A stretch of DNA of 64,000 nucleotides from Brevipalpus yothersi (Eukaryota > Arthropoda > Arachnida > Trombidiformes > Tenuipalpidae), in NCBI GenBank assembly GCA_003956705.1, contig QZCP01000568.1:1-64000 (forward strand), written 5' to 3'. The stretch's first letter is position 1. Each line of letters opens with the position of its first letter. A model generated the notes under the pieces. The model worked only from the letters and a program-made list of their open reading frames with translations, was not told where the DNA came from and ran no database searches. Made by a program: the position numbers and the translations under genes. Below are positions 46,680 to 59,467 of this stretch, piece by piece.

Positions 46680-47752
46680 CTATTCATACTTGTGTTCATT
46701 TTGGATTCCATTGGAAGTTACCTTGCTTGAGTGAGAATCTTTAAATTTCTTAGAATTAAGACTATTGCTGGTACCAGTGGACATTTTTTTATAGGTTTGC
46801 TTATAAAAATCAAGGAAAAGAACGAAAAATACCACAGCGTGGGCAATGATCCATCCAGCGAGTAATTTTGGATAATCACATTTAGACTGGAAGAAAACAA
46901 GTGATTGATGTAATGCAATAAGAACGAAGTGTGTAAGCTGAAGTTGGGTTAAATAGCGTTTCCACCATAGATGCTTCTGAACTTCGGGGCCAAGTGAAGC
47001 CAATGCATAATAGGTGTACATGACCACATGAACTATTGAATTGGCCCATCCAAAGAAGATACAATGTCCACCTGTCATACAGAGAAGGGTAAATAGTGTG
47101 AGAAAGAGAGAGGAAGAGAAATGAGGATAGAAAAAGTGATAAATTTGATGTGAATAAAAGTTTCGAGGAAAAACGAAAGTTTATTTATTACTATTTTGCA
47201 GAGACTGGAGGCAAATTGTGTACGAGGCCACTTACCGGGATAAAATTTAATTCCTAGCCAACAGCTGAATGGCAAAATGCCATGGTGAAGTACATGGAGA
47301 TTGGACACTTGTGATTGCTTTTTACGGAGAACTGCAAATATGGTGTCCGAAAATTCGGCTAATTTGAGTAGAAAATATGCATAGGTAAGTATGATCTGTC
47401 CATTTTGCATCCATTCAGAGTGATCGTCAATCGAATCACAAGAAAAGCATGGTTGATACACAAAATAATAGAAAGCTCCGGCAAAAGCGATTGTTGCATT
47501 ATAAATGACAGTAAGAATATTGTAGATTAACATTGCACTACTCAGATCGAATGGCTTACGATTCTTCATCAATTTTGGTCCCAAAAATTTAACAAAATAC
47601 ACGTAAGAAAGACACATAATTACAATATATACTGGACTTCCCATGAATACAAATCTTTCCACTCTTGGGTCAGCTTTGCTCATTATGTGGTCATAAGTTT
47701 CTTGAAGCTGTTGAACTAACATTTTTAAAGATTTTGATGAAATTTTTGGCAA
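46680..47752 (-). CDS. Very-long-chain fatty acid elongase (ELOVL), copy B
   Basis: Exons 47752-47236 and 47071-46680 give 302 aa, or 292 if the second Met (47722, MLVQQLQ) is used. Same reaction and location as copy A. Shows KLAEFSDTIFAVLRKKQSQ, the LHVLHHG box, HVVMYTYYALASLGPEVQKH and LVFFQSKCDYPKLL. The tail is rich in Ser, Lys and Asn and lacks a clear dilysine retrieval signal. The intron sits at the same codon and phase as in copy A, so the pair arose by tandem duplication of an intron-bearing gene. Divergence is substantial, so the duplication is not recent. Confidence 0.9.
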
Positions 47753-48420
47753 TAGAGATGATAATATTGAAAATGGCAGGAATCTAACTTAAATAGTATG
47801 CTTGAACCGATCTGGTTGAATCGAATCGAGCGAAAAATTCGTTCGAATTTTAGGAAATGTTACACCGGGAATGTCCGTTGAGAACTCGATAGGTTCACAT
47901 AAAGTCACCGAATTCATCTACTGAGAGATTGAGAGAGATCTCATCGATTATCGCAACTGAACGAGTGTAGCATCTAAAGAGTTTTCACTTGATGTCTGTT
48001 CCTTTTAAATGGCTATTCAATTCTGTCTGAAAGGAAATAAATTCAATTCTTTGGAAAAATAACTGCATTTGTTCAAATCTCATAATTATCAATCAAATAA
48101 AGTTGTAGAGGAAAAAGTGTTAAAAGTCAAGTTAATATGAACAATCTCAAACTTTTAACAAGAATTGAGTTTTAAGAAAGGTTGAAAAATTTCCAAGGTA
48201 GACAAGGGTATAAATAGTTCAAAAATCAATACAACCCTCAAATTAATAAGATATGATCAGAGTTTTTCCGCAGATGCTCGATAATTGATGATGATAGAGA
48301 TGTAAAAACTCCTGGGTGATTTTTCATTTATTTTTCCGCAAACGTTTATTCTTACATCCAAGCTGAGATGATTGAGATGATTAGGAGGATAAATTGTGAC
48401 CACTTGGACTCACTGATTTT
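47753..48420. other. Intergenic region upstream of ELOVL copy B
   Basis: Probable promoter of ELOVL copy B and 3' end of the FAM21 gene. A reverse AATAAA at 48327-48332 lies about 90 bp past the FAM21 stop. Nothing else recognised. Confidence 0.4.
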
Positions 48421-51400
48421 CTAGCCCATACCATGCTTTTTACGAGCTCGGTTGAAGAGATCGTCATCATCATCATCATCGAGTGTATCTGATTCGTCAA
48501 GATCGTTCTCTGACTGTGATGTAGAGCTCGATGATGATTCATCTTTCTTCGCTCCAATTTTGCCCTGCAGTTGGCTAATCAAACCAACAGGAAACATTTT
48601 GGTAGGATTTGACCATTTGGGCTGAGGTGATTTGATGGAATTTGGCTTTTTTTGTGCATCTGAAATATCAGACAGGGGATCAATATCCTTCTTGGACTCT
48701 TTGGAGGGATTTGGGCTAGAAACGTTCTTTTCCTTGGATGATTGTGGTTTCAAGTCCTTGGTGTTTAATTCTTCAACGACATGAAGCTTACTCATTTCAT
48801 CTTTGAGCTCATTAACAACATTTTTAGCTAAATTTTTACCTTTATCAACCGGCTTCTTGAGAGAAAAAAGATCTTCATCGTCATCTGAACTCGAAACAGA
48901 AAAAAGATTGCGTTCTGATGATTTCTTTACATTTTTAACATCTTCCGATCCTTTATTCTCTTTAACTTCTTTTACTTCTTCAATTTCTTTACCTATCTTC
49001 ACTTTTCTCACTTCTCCCACTTCTTCTGCCCCTTTGACTTCTTTCACTTCTTTGACATCACTGAGAATATTTTTATGGCTTGGAGGAATATTGGAGCTCT
49101 TTTTAGATCTAGCCGAACTGAAAAGATCATCCGAGTCACTCTCGCTTTCGCTAATTTTCTCTGGAACTAAAGGTGACACTTGTTTACTGACGGAGGCTGC
49201 TGATTGAGATGGTGTAGAGAGCTGCTTTCTAGGTCTTGGAGTAGGCTTAGGTATATCGATTGGAGGTTCTGGTTTGGGCTGTACACTAGATTCTACTTTA
49301 GGCTGACTTGAGATGGATAGATTGTCTTCATGAGAATCTTGATGATTCAGACGGGCGGATGCGGAAGGTGATGTGAAAGAGTTTTTCAGGGGTGGAATGG
49401 AATCAGGATTGCCAACAGATGATTGAATAGGAAGACTAGATTGTGAGTGACTAGGTTCCCGACTCTCAGAGTTTGATCTTGATTTTTGATTCGAAATTTC
49501 TTGACTTTGCTTTCTCTTCACGACGACGAAAAGATCCTGCTCATCATCGTCATCATCATCGAAAATGTTTTGCACCTTCTTTGCAGGATTCACAGATGAA
49601 TCACTCTTCAAACCTAATCGATTTTCTAGTTGGTTGGAAGAATTTTTTGGAAGAATACGAGTATGTTCAGATCTTTTGGGTTCAACAGGCTTAAAAAAGT
49701 CATCATCATCATCAGAACTGACCACAGGCGACGACTTTTGTTCTGGTGGCTTTTTGATGCTCTTAATATCATTAGAGACTGCTATGGGTTTTGGTGGAAC
49801 AGCTGATACATTGGGGTCTAATTTCGGTTGAGCTACCGATGCTTTTGCATCTGATTTTGATGGAACGGTTTTCTTGAATTTAGCTGCACTAAAAAGATCA
49901 TCAGAATCACTCTCGTCGACATTCTCAAATTTCGATGATGAACTTTGTTTTTCCGAGCTTATCTCCGGTTTCGGTGGAGAAGAGAGCTTGGCTTTAGGCT
50001 TGGGATTTGGTTTTGGCTTATTGATGGGAGGCTTTACCTGGGATTGACTTGAGTTAGAAAGTTTGGACTCATGAGCTTCTTTATGATTTGATTGGACGAC
50101 CGATGGAGTAGATGGTGTCATTGAGCTAATCAAAGGTGAAATAGATTCAGGAACTTTCTCAGATGATTCTATGGGAAGACTAGGTTTAGACTGACTAGGC
50201 TCCGAAGCTTGAGAATTTATTTTCGGTTTCTGACTTGAATTTTCAACACTCTGTTTTCTTTTCACGACAACAAAAAGATCCTGTTCATCATCATCATCGT
50301 CGTCGAAAATGTTTCGCGCTTTTTCCATATCCCTTTTTGATGAATCGTTCTTCAAACCTAATCGACTTTCTAGCTGATTAGTTAAATTTTCCGGTAGGAT
50401 TCGAGTATAGTCAGATCTTTTGTTTTCAACAGGCTTGAAAAAATCATCATCACTAGTATCATCTTCACAAGGCTCAGATTTTGGAGGTAGATCACGTTCT
50501 TCACTATTAGGTTGCCTATTGATAGAGCCAACTTCAGGATTATTAACAATGGTGAGAGTGTTAGTCCGTGGTCTACCCGGAGATGACCCACTTTTCATAG
50601 ATGAAATTTCTTCATCATTAGTTATCACTTGAAACAGATCATTACTGTCATTGGAACTTTCAGAACGATCAGAAAGCAGCTCTTTTGAGAGATTAAGCTC
50701 TCCATAATTGAGATCTTTGGTAATCTGTGACGTAGGTGATGGGAATTCCCCGCTTAACTTGGAGAAACTCTCTGCATAAAACTCTTGGGAACCAACGATT
50801 GCAGGAAGTGGAACTTTGGTGAATTTGTTGTTTTGCATAATTTTGGCCAAAGCCTCTTCAACAATATCATCATCTTCATCCGATTCGTTTGCCTCACCAG
50901 TGGCACACTTTTCGGGCAGCTCAAAGTTAGAATCAACAAAATCTAAATTATTTCTAATACAGTCCTGTATCACAGATAAAAATCTCTGCTCATTTTCTAC
51001 TTTAGTTTGACTTGGATTTGGTGAACTATGAATTTCAGATGATGATTTGTTGATGTAGGAATCTAATTCCTCATCACGTACTCGATTTTCGATGAACTGT
51101 GAATCAGCCAAGAATTGGAATTCATTGATTAAGTTCTTTACCCGTGATGATCTGATCTTTGGGAAGAGAGAGAGAGGAAACAAAAGCTTTATCATTGCAA
51201 TTTGAAGATAATCATCACAGAGAATTCAAAGAACAATAGTTTTTTTTCGAGTGAAAATGATAGCAAAATAACAATAACACATACTTGAGACTCATAAGCG
51301 AGGCCGTTCAATTTGCCGTATGTTTGTTCACTTTTCAGAATCAAGTCATCGCCAAGACTTTTCATCAATTTGAGAACCTGAGAATCAATTATGCACACAC

Positions 51401-51564
51401 AAAAAACATCATAATTGGGAAAACAGAACCGGTGAAAAAAACTTTACCTTAATATTATCATTTAACGTCCATCGATCAGATCGAAGTTGATCACAAGACA
51501 CTTGCTCATCTTGCTCATTGCCAGCCAAATTTGATGCAACATCTGACAAACTGCTTCTAATACT
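48421..51564 (-). CDS. WASHC2: WASH complex subunit 2 (FAM21), 5' end incomplete
   Basis: Exons 51564-51448, 51377-51285 and 51156-48421, all phase 0, encode 981 aa. FAM21 anchors the WASH actin-nucleating complex to retromer on endosomes. The N-terminal helical head is recognisable: RWTLNDNI, LMKSLGDDLI, then VKNLINEFQFLADSQFIENRV followed by the PLPAIVGSQEF block. The rest is a long acidic disordered tail with repeated D/E-L-F type motifs (DDDDDEQDLFVVVKRK twice, SDSDDLFSAAK, SDSDDLFSSAR, DDDDLFNRARKK at the end) that in this family bind retromer and capping protein. A 200-plus residue segment is tandemly duplicated. I found no in-phase start codon before 51564, so a first exon is missing from the model. 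Confidence 0.85.
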
Positions 51565-52064
51565 CTACCACAATGTCAATCAAAAATAAACACAAATCCA
51601 TCACTATCAACTCATCAACAGAAAATATAAAGCTTACTCACCATCCTTCAAAATAATCATCCCAATTCGCAATCAATTCATAATTAATTTAATTATTTCA
51701 CATAAAATAGTATGCCTTAAAATGAGTTCCATTCAAATGCAAGCATTTACGTTATTGTTTTTTTTCCCGAAAGTTTGTCGAGAGGGCGTTAACAAACATT
51801 TTTTGGCGCTAGATTCAAATGAAGTGAATACATGGAATACATTCCAAGAGGAAAAGATCGAATAAATAATCAATAGAACTTATTCTTATTTTATTTCATT
51901 TTGCTATGCACAACACATAAACTATAATATTTTCAAGTAATTTACGTACACCTTGAGCGGAGAGGATGTGGTCAATGAGAAATGGGAGTCAAACTAGATA
52001 CTTTTCTATGATGATGACTTAATTTTGACTATGAGATTCATGAGAGTGAATTGGAACGATAAAA
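51565..52064. other. Region between FAM21 and the RFX gene
   Basis: Probable 5' region of FAM21, including a candidate donor near 51640 whose exon does not join in frame, and the 3' UTR of the RFX gene (reverse AATAAA at 51890-51895). A TTTTGGCGCTAG stretch near 51800-51812 is suggestive of a promoter motif, nothing more. Confidence 0.4.
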
Positions 52065-54582
52065 TTAACAATACTCAGTGAATTGTTCAGATTTCAAATT
52101 ATTACACACGTCGAACATTGTTTCCTCAACACCATTACCATTTCCAGTGGCTTCGGTAACACTGTGGGTTATTGTGTAAACCAAATTGGTGTGTTGAGAA
52201 TGAGTTCGAGTTGATACTTGATCTATATTAGCATCCAATTCTTGTTCTCTCATGACGGGTGAGAAGGTTGATGTCGACGCGCCGTAAGTGTGATTATGAT
52301 TTGTGTGATGGTGTAGATTGTGGGAATGGTGATGATGGTGATGATGATGATGATGAGTATTTGAATTATCGAATTCATTAGGTAAGTGCATCATTCGCTG
52401 ATAACTATGTGATCTAGCACGCTTCGGGCTTATAAATTGATCATCATACGAATGAGAATGGTGATGATCAGACACATGAGCATCCGATTGGTGTGGACTA
52501 TGTCCATGGATACGATTGTGATTAGTCTGATGCTGAATAAACTGAGAAGAATGTTCATGATAGGTATTCTCTGCCGTTGGAAAATTTGATGATGAATTAT
52601 TTGTGACAACATCACCCGTAACTACCGAAGAAAAAGGAGTTGTAAGCGTTTTCCTGTCAGGAACCATTAAAGTTGAAGAATTTGACGTGTCCTGAGAATT
52701 ATTCCTCTGAGATCTGAAAGTATAAAGGTGTCTGTCAAATTCGTGCATTTGGTGTCTTAAAATGAAGATAGAACATTATTTTCGAATTTCAATCTCTCAA
52801 TCTCGAAATGTATAGAACTGATAAAAAACAAGCAAAAAATTGGAAAATTTCTCTCCTCTGAATTTTGCCCATCCCTCACCCATCGAGCTTGTGTTCTAAT
52901 TCGATATGAATTTTCGATTTACTTTTTTCAGGTTCTGATTGAATTTATTATCAATGACCTAACTTTCGAATAAAAATCACCATGATCAGAAAATTTTTTC
53001 TCACCAAATGTACGAACTTAACAGACACCCTGATATCAATTGACAATAGTCATCGATTGAGAAGTACAAGGTATAATTGAAAAGCTGGCTTCAAATCGAG
53101 TATGACGCTATTCTTGGATAAACCACAGGAAAAAATTTTTCCTCGAAATTCAATACCACAATTCAGTATTAACAAAAAAGTTGAAGTTTCTAATACATAA
53201 GAAAAAAATTTCTCACCCATGATGATAATAGTCTCGTATCTGACTATCAGTCTGGTTATCTCTGTTTTCAATTTGTGTGACATTTGTCCCCACGTTCAGG
53301 TCCACGATTGCGGTTGAGGAAGTTTTTTCACGCTGCTCATTCGTAGCAATAGAGTGGCCGACACTGGATTGATCAACGGTAGCAATCAAGGTTGCTGCCT
53401 GATGGTTCTGATCCACCATGTAGTCCGATAATGGACTTTGATAGTGTTCACTGCCAATGGCAATCGAATCATCACATGTGTTTCCTAAAGTGTAAATAAA
53501 TGTGTAGTTAAAGATTGAAAAATATGTGTGTCAAAACGATTTGACACTCTGGAAGTGGGAGCCAAATTTGTAACCAATTGAATTGAAAGATTAATTCATA
53601 AGGAGCCATGAAAGTTTTCTAAATTATACTCACCACTGAAACAATCTTCCAAGAGATGAGGAGCTCGATCGAGATCTATACTAGCCATCAGTTCAGTAAT
53701 ATATTCGTCAATTTGACAATACTCCAGGATGTGAAGAAGATACTCATCAAACAACAATCTAAGCAGATGGAACGATCCTGAAGAATGAGTAAGACATTCA
53801 GTAATCAATCCCTTTTTTGACTTCAATTTTTCCTACCGAAACTTGGTGCACTATTGATGGTCATTTCTCTTATGATCCTAGCTCCAAAGCTCGACCATGT
53901 AAGCAGGAATCTTTTTGAATCTTCTTTCGGTGTGATCAGATACTTTTCTGTGCTCTATAGAAAGTCAATATTTAGGAGTGTACATCAATTCATGGTAATC
54001 TAATTTATTTTTTCTTTTATTGAAAAGTCGAAGTCTATCAAAGCGTTCAATTTTAATCTAACCTTTATGATGCAATGACGAACAAGATGATTTATCCATT
54101 CAAAATAACCTTCTATCTGTATTTCGTCCTCCAAGAGCTGTTCAATCTCTCTAAAAACTAGATATTGTATGAGAAAACAAATATATGAATCAGTTATGAC
54201 GATCTTCAGAACACAACAGCATAATCTGATCAATATTTTGATTTCATTCCTGAGATGGGAGCATCAAAGCAAAATATATGCCTGTGAGATTTGACCTTTA
54301 GGAATTTTAGAAGGCTCAAATAGGATAGGAGCTCACTGTTAAATAACAGATTATCGGATATTCTTGGATCTATAGTGTTCAAGAATTAGCAGTTCAAACC
54401 CTGAAAACTTGGAAGGTGACAACAAGAGAATAATCAAATTCTTCTACTATCTTATATCCTATGTATAAATTACTGCTCGTAAATGCTTACTGCTGATCTA
54501 AAAGCGTGAGTTTCTGAAGAGGAAATAAGTGAACTTTGAGTGATAAAAGCAGATCAACTCAATGATCTGTTCATATACAATC

Positions 54583-54668
<86 letters not shown>

Positions 54669-56504
54669 TTATTCAAGTGGCTTTCCTATATCCACTCGCA
54701 ATGGCCTCTCGAGCTGATGAATATGTTAATATTCCTTTAACAGAATACGCGGCTCCGATGGGGAAGTGTTGGGGGTATGGAGGAATTAGTGGGAAAGAAA
54801 CTCGAGATGAGGACTGAAGGAAGCCAAGAGAATGTGATCCATGTAAATGAGCAGAATTCTAGATTGACATTTTTATTAAACCTTTGCTGAACACTTGCAC
54901 CCGAACAGAGAAGAGGGCAAGTGGTTAGAAAGCTTTGGAATGGAAAGGATGAAAATGAGCCTCGATGAGTCGTTTATAAATATCGTGAGACCAATTCTTA
55001 TGTCAAATGATAATGTGAGCAATATCAATTGAATGGTGTGAATAGTGTTCATGGTTATAACATGGAGATTTGGAGGGAGAGAAGGAATTTCGATGACTTA
55101 CCTCTTTGGACTGTTTCAACATGAGGAGTAGTTGCATCACTTTTCCGAAGATTCTCAATAGTTTCTTGAGCTATAGCATTCACATTCAAACACTTCCAAT
55201 CTTGAATCATTTGAGGTATAACATCACCATTGTTAATTATCATCCGAGCAGCTTGTATTAGATGGCTTATCGATGTTTGTCGCCTCAATAAACTGTTCAA
55301 TCGTTTACAGAGACTAATTTTTAGCTCACACAAAGCTTCTGGTAGATTATAAAGAGCCATTTTGAGCCAATACTCGAACTCTTGAATGAATTTTCGTATA
55401 ATTCTGATTAAGCTGATCAATTTATAAGGAAAAATAAGAAAGATTTATAGTTCAAATTAAATGCTCAATTGGAAGAAAAAAAATTTACCTCTCCGGGAAC
55501 GTTTGAAGTGCTGAGGGCATCAATAGATTAGCGATACTTTTGTACAAAATACAATCGCATACTCCGATAATGTCCATAAGAGCATTAGAAGAGAGAATAG
55601 AGGATAGATGGGTTGGAATTCCTTGCCAAAAATAGAGCACTAAAGTTTGAATCTCATCAAAATTGGCCCTAACAACCACATCCAATATACGTTGACAGTG
55701 AGCTCGATACATAATCATGAAAGTTCTAGCCTGAAACGGGGAAAGATAGAAGTGATATCATATTGATTCATGAGATAGAACATTTTATTTGCCTTACCTT
55801 AGCTTCATCAATATTGTTTGGTAGAGAGAGTTCATTTAGATCAGGAAAATCAGGTAAAATTGCTCCAACACGATGTCGACTTGGATTCATTTGTTCAGTT
55901 GCTGGAGTCTATGGAGGAAATATTCAATTTAGCTGAATAATATTACAGTTGCACAATCATCCAGCTCCAGAGGGGAGAGAGAAATCAAGCTGGCTAGATA
56001 GCAATCGCAGTATAGGAAATAATTCTTTACCTGGTTTGCTTTACTGGCTGTATTGGTTTCTGATCGAGTGTGATCTCCCATTGAACTGCTATAAAACAAC
56101 GTAAAAGGCTCATTTTAAAATTTCAAAGAATTCCTTTCAAGTTTCTAGAAGATTTATACAGTTACATTTTCATTATTTTTTCGATTTTCAAAGTAATCTT
56201 AACTTGGTGTGAGCTTGGGACTCGAAATAGAGAAAGAAAAATTTCTCTGCTTATTTTCAATAAAGACAATGAATTTTTTTCACAATCCACCCAGAAGATC
56301 TTCAAGAAATCATTCGAAATACATCTGTAAGCTGACTTCAAAAACATTCAACTAAAGAATTCTTGGAATTTTTGCGCCTCCTTTCAACGATCGAGTATCA
56401 TCAAATCTCAATTTAAGTTGAAATATCAATCGTGTCAGTGGGAGGCTCGGAATACTTTCTCACTCATAGAATAAAACCAACATCTTACATCATGCTTTGA
56501 ACTG

Positions 56505-56545
<41 letters not shown>

Positions 56546-56863
56546 ACTTTCACATATTCTTCAAATAGAATTATCATCATCAAAACATCATAGATGAAAT
56601 AGCTTGATCTTTATCACAAGATTATATTCTCAGTAATCCTATTCTTTCCAATAGCTGTGTAGGAAGAGATTCTTTTCTATTATTGAAAATCCTGATCATC
56701 AGACTATCTGAAAGCAACATGCTTAAGAATCATCCAGAAATATTCTAGGCCAATATCACTAGTATTCTGTGCCCATTGATGAGTTAAGAATAAAATGACA
56801 CGCGCACTCTCCAACAGCACGCGCCCAAAAAATTTGGCCTATAGAAGGGTTCTTTTCTTTTTT

Positions 56864-56898
<35 letters not shown>

Positions 56899-59467
56899 CT
56901 CTTTCTATCCGCTTATTTGTATCTGAAACTAGTATTATTCCATTCATTGTTGTGATAAAAGCTCACACAAGCGGCAACTAATCTTTTGCGCTCTCGATTC
57001 ATGGGCACGCGATATAGTATGATGGCTTGAAAAGAATATGGTACAAAATCTTGAGACGCGTGTCATGAGTGTGATCAAAGTTCTCGATTGCAAATCTATT
57101 TCTTTACAAGATTGTGTCACATGAAACTACTTCAACTCTCATTTGATCATTATTCTAGTCACATCAAATGCTTGTTAGATTGTTTTGGATGGTTTGTTCT
57201 GATTTGATCGATTTGTATTCATGTGAAAGTTTGTGAAGTGGTCCAGATAATATTAGTTGTCGCTTATTTTTTCAGGGCTAAACACTCGAAAAAGTACTTG
57301 ATCGTGTATATGGGCATTGAAATGAGACTTGTGATAATCTATTGATCAAAACAATTTGATCTTGTAATAGGCGATCATGAATCATTCACACAAACAAGCC
57401 ACGTTTGGTTACTGTCTTATTCAATCAAAATCCACACCAGACAATATGTTGGATCATTCAAATACCCATCGAATATATCTATTCTCATGATATGTTTGGA
57501 AGCTACCATCCAAAACGAATGGATCTTGTAGTTATCATGATTGAAGATGAGCTTCATGGGAACATTCCTGAGATGATTTCATCAGAAAGAGATTCGAGGA
57601 AAAGGAATAGATAGATAGATTGGACAAAGACACAGGATCATGATAAGAATTCTCTCAAATGATGAAAGTTGAGTGATGTGAGGAAAGAAAGGTTTTAATG
57701 ATAAGCGGGTATAGTAAACATGAAATTCTTTTCGGTAACTAGCGTGATCAGTATGCTGGAAAGTATTGATGTGATGTAAGAATTTTCTGGCTCAAAATGG
57801 AGGGACAGAAAAAATCTCACTCAATTAGTTTGATGATGGACATACCTTGAAGTCGCTTTTCTGGAATAGGCGAACTCATAGTAGGATGATGTCTCACGAA
57901 TACCAATTCCATAGTAGTGGTATCTGAAAACAAGAATATTGAAAAGAGGCAGGCATTCTATTTCTGAACTTCATCCAATCTCTGATTCCAATTTCATCGA
58001 AGACTCAGTATAAGGAGCAATAAATAGCTTAAAAAATTAGTGATTTCTCTTCCCTTTGCGAGAAAAAAACATAAATATCCTCATTACCATCGAATTCTAG
58101 GAAAAATTAATCTTCTTAACAGTAAAGGGGTTACAAGCTTCGATATTGAGATAATTTGAGCAATACAGTCAAGTAAACATTCTCCTTTTCATAAGAATTA
58201 ACTTTTGATGATGATAATCATGAACACAAGGAAGTAGATCAAGTCCGATGAGTGATCTGATTTATAGCTAGCAACAAGGGACTTTGTCTAATCCTATTCG
58301 AAACGAATACACCATGAATCCATGGGGCTACTCTAGGGTGTTTCTATGGAGAAGGACACCATGCTTCGGATTATGTTTGTGTCTCTTTTATCCTTTACAT
58401 TTCACTCTTGGGACTAGAAAAATATTTGAAAAAGGTATCCATGAATCTAATCCACTTAGTAATGTCATGACCCCTAAAATTTGATCAGTTGAACGATTTT
58501 GTTGGCTTCCAAGGAGCGGAAGTTAGTTTTAACAGATCGGTTGACTCATGATTAATTGGAAAAGACAGCAAATCTAGCTTAACCAAAACTAATTGTTGTT
58601 GTTGTATTTCTTGAACAAGCATTCATGATTGTTTTCTTTGACTAGAGCACTGATTTGAACGAAAACATAGGAAATCATTGAATGTATCTTACCTTGATTG
58701 ACCTCGTGTACCCAGTCTTCTGGTTGTTAATTGAGGGAATTGCTGCCGAATTATCTGAAAGAATGAGAATCAGAGATGTAATAGGACCAGAGAGAAAAAA
58801 ATTTTCTTTATAATGCATTAGACTTACCTTTCCAAAGCTTGCCGCGTTAACTGGCTGAATACAATTTCGAGCACAAAAATCAGTGTAATGATCGTAAAGA
58901 GTTTTTCGTGGAATACAAACTCCTTCAGCAATCTCATAATTTTCTTCCAACCATAACAGAGTAGCTGGTGTTGAATGAGGTCTCAAGTCTCGTTGAGCTT
59001 GAGGTTTTAGCTCACAATCTAGACGATTTTTCAGATGGATACTCTTCAGATTGATTCCCTAGATGTGTGTACGGATATAAATTTGGCGTATTATACTCAC
59101 TCAAATTGTGAATTCTTGCTTTGGTTTCCGAGAAGGACTTCAAATTCCTAGCTTGATAGCCATTATTGTTTCCCGCTGTATTGACTTCAAAACCAAAGTC
59201 TACCACCGTTGAGTCAGCATCTCTTAGCACCGAATAGCGATTAATTTGTTGCTGTTGGTGATTTTGATGACCACTCGAAACAATTCCTCCACCAGTAGCT
59301 CCATGGTTTGAATTCTTGAGACTTTCCGAAGAAGTACTTTGGAGCACTTCATAGACCGCATCATTTGGTCGACTATAGTCGCAGGCATCTGAGCTGACCA
59401 AAGATGCATTCAAACTTTGATTGATTACACCGTGAACACTGTTAGTTAACATAGAAAATTTATTCAT
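52065..59467 (-). CDS. RFX-family transcription factor, RFX4/RFX6 type
   Basis: Thirteen exons: 59467-59101, 59018-58828, 58754-58693, 57923-57846, 56088-56031, 55908-55798, 55730-55489, 55412-55102, 54157-54063, 53955-53837, 53777-53634, 53484-53217 and 52713-52065; about 897 aa. Exons 2-4 hold the winged-helix DNA-binding domain (TPATLLWLEENYEIAEGVC, then NAASFGK, RRLGTRGQS, YHYYGIGIRE), which binds X-box motifs. Exons 6-11 give the extended dimerisation region (YRAHCQRILDVVVRANFDE, LLRRQTSISHLIQAAR, EWINHLV, SFHLLRLLFDEY). The His-rich last exon contains YTITHSV as in RFX4. Exon 10 carries an extra T near 53880 that makes an in-frame TAG (GCT TAG); without it the frame runs through. Introns contain (GA)n 54588-54655 and (CT)n 56510-56540. 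Confidence 0.88.
54588..54655. repeat. (GA)n microsatellite, 68 bp, in an RFX intron
   Basis: Pure tract inside the intron between RFX exons 8 and 9. Confidence 0.97.
56510..56540. repeat. (CT)n microsatellite, about 31 bp, in an RFX intron
   Basis: Short pure tract in the 1.75 kb intron between RFX exons 4 and 5. Confidence 0.95.

Noticed and set aside
57405..57614. 69-residue plus-strand frame
   Set aside because: It lies in an RFX intron on the opposite strand with no recognisable motif.
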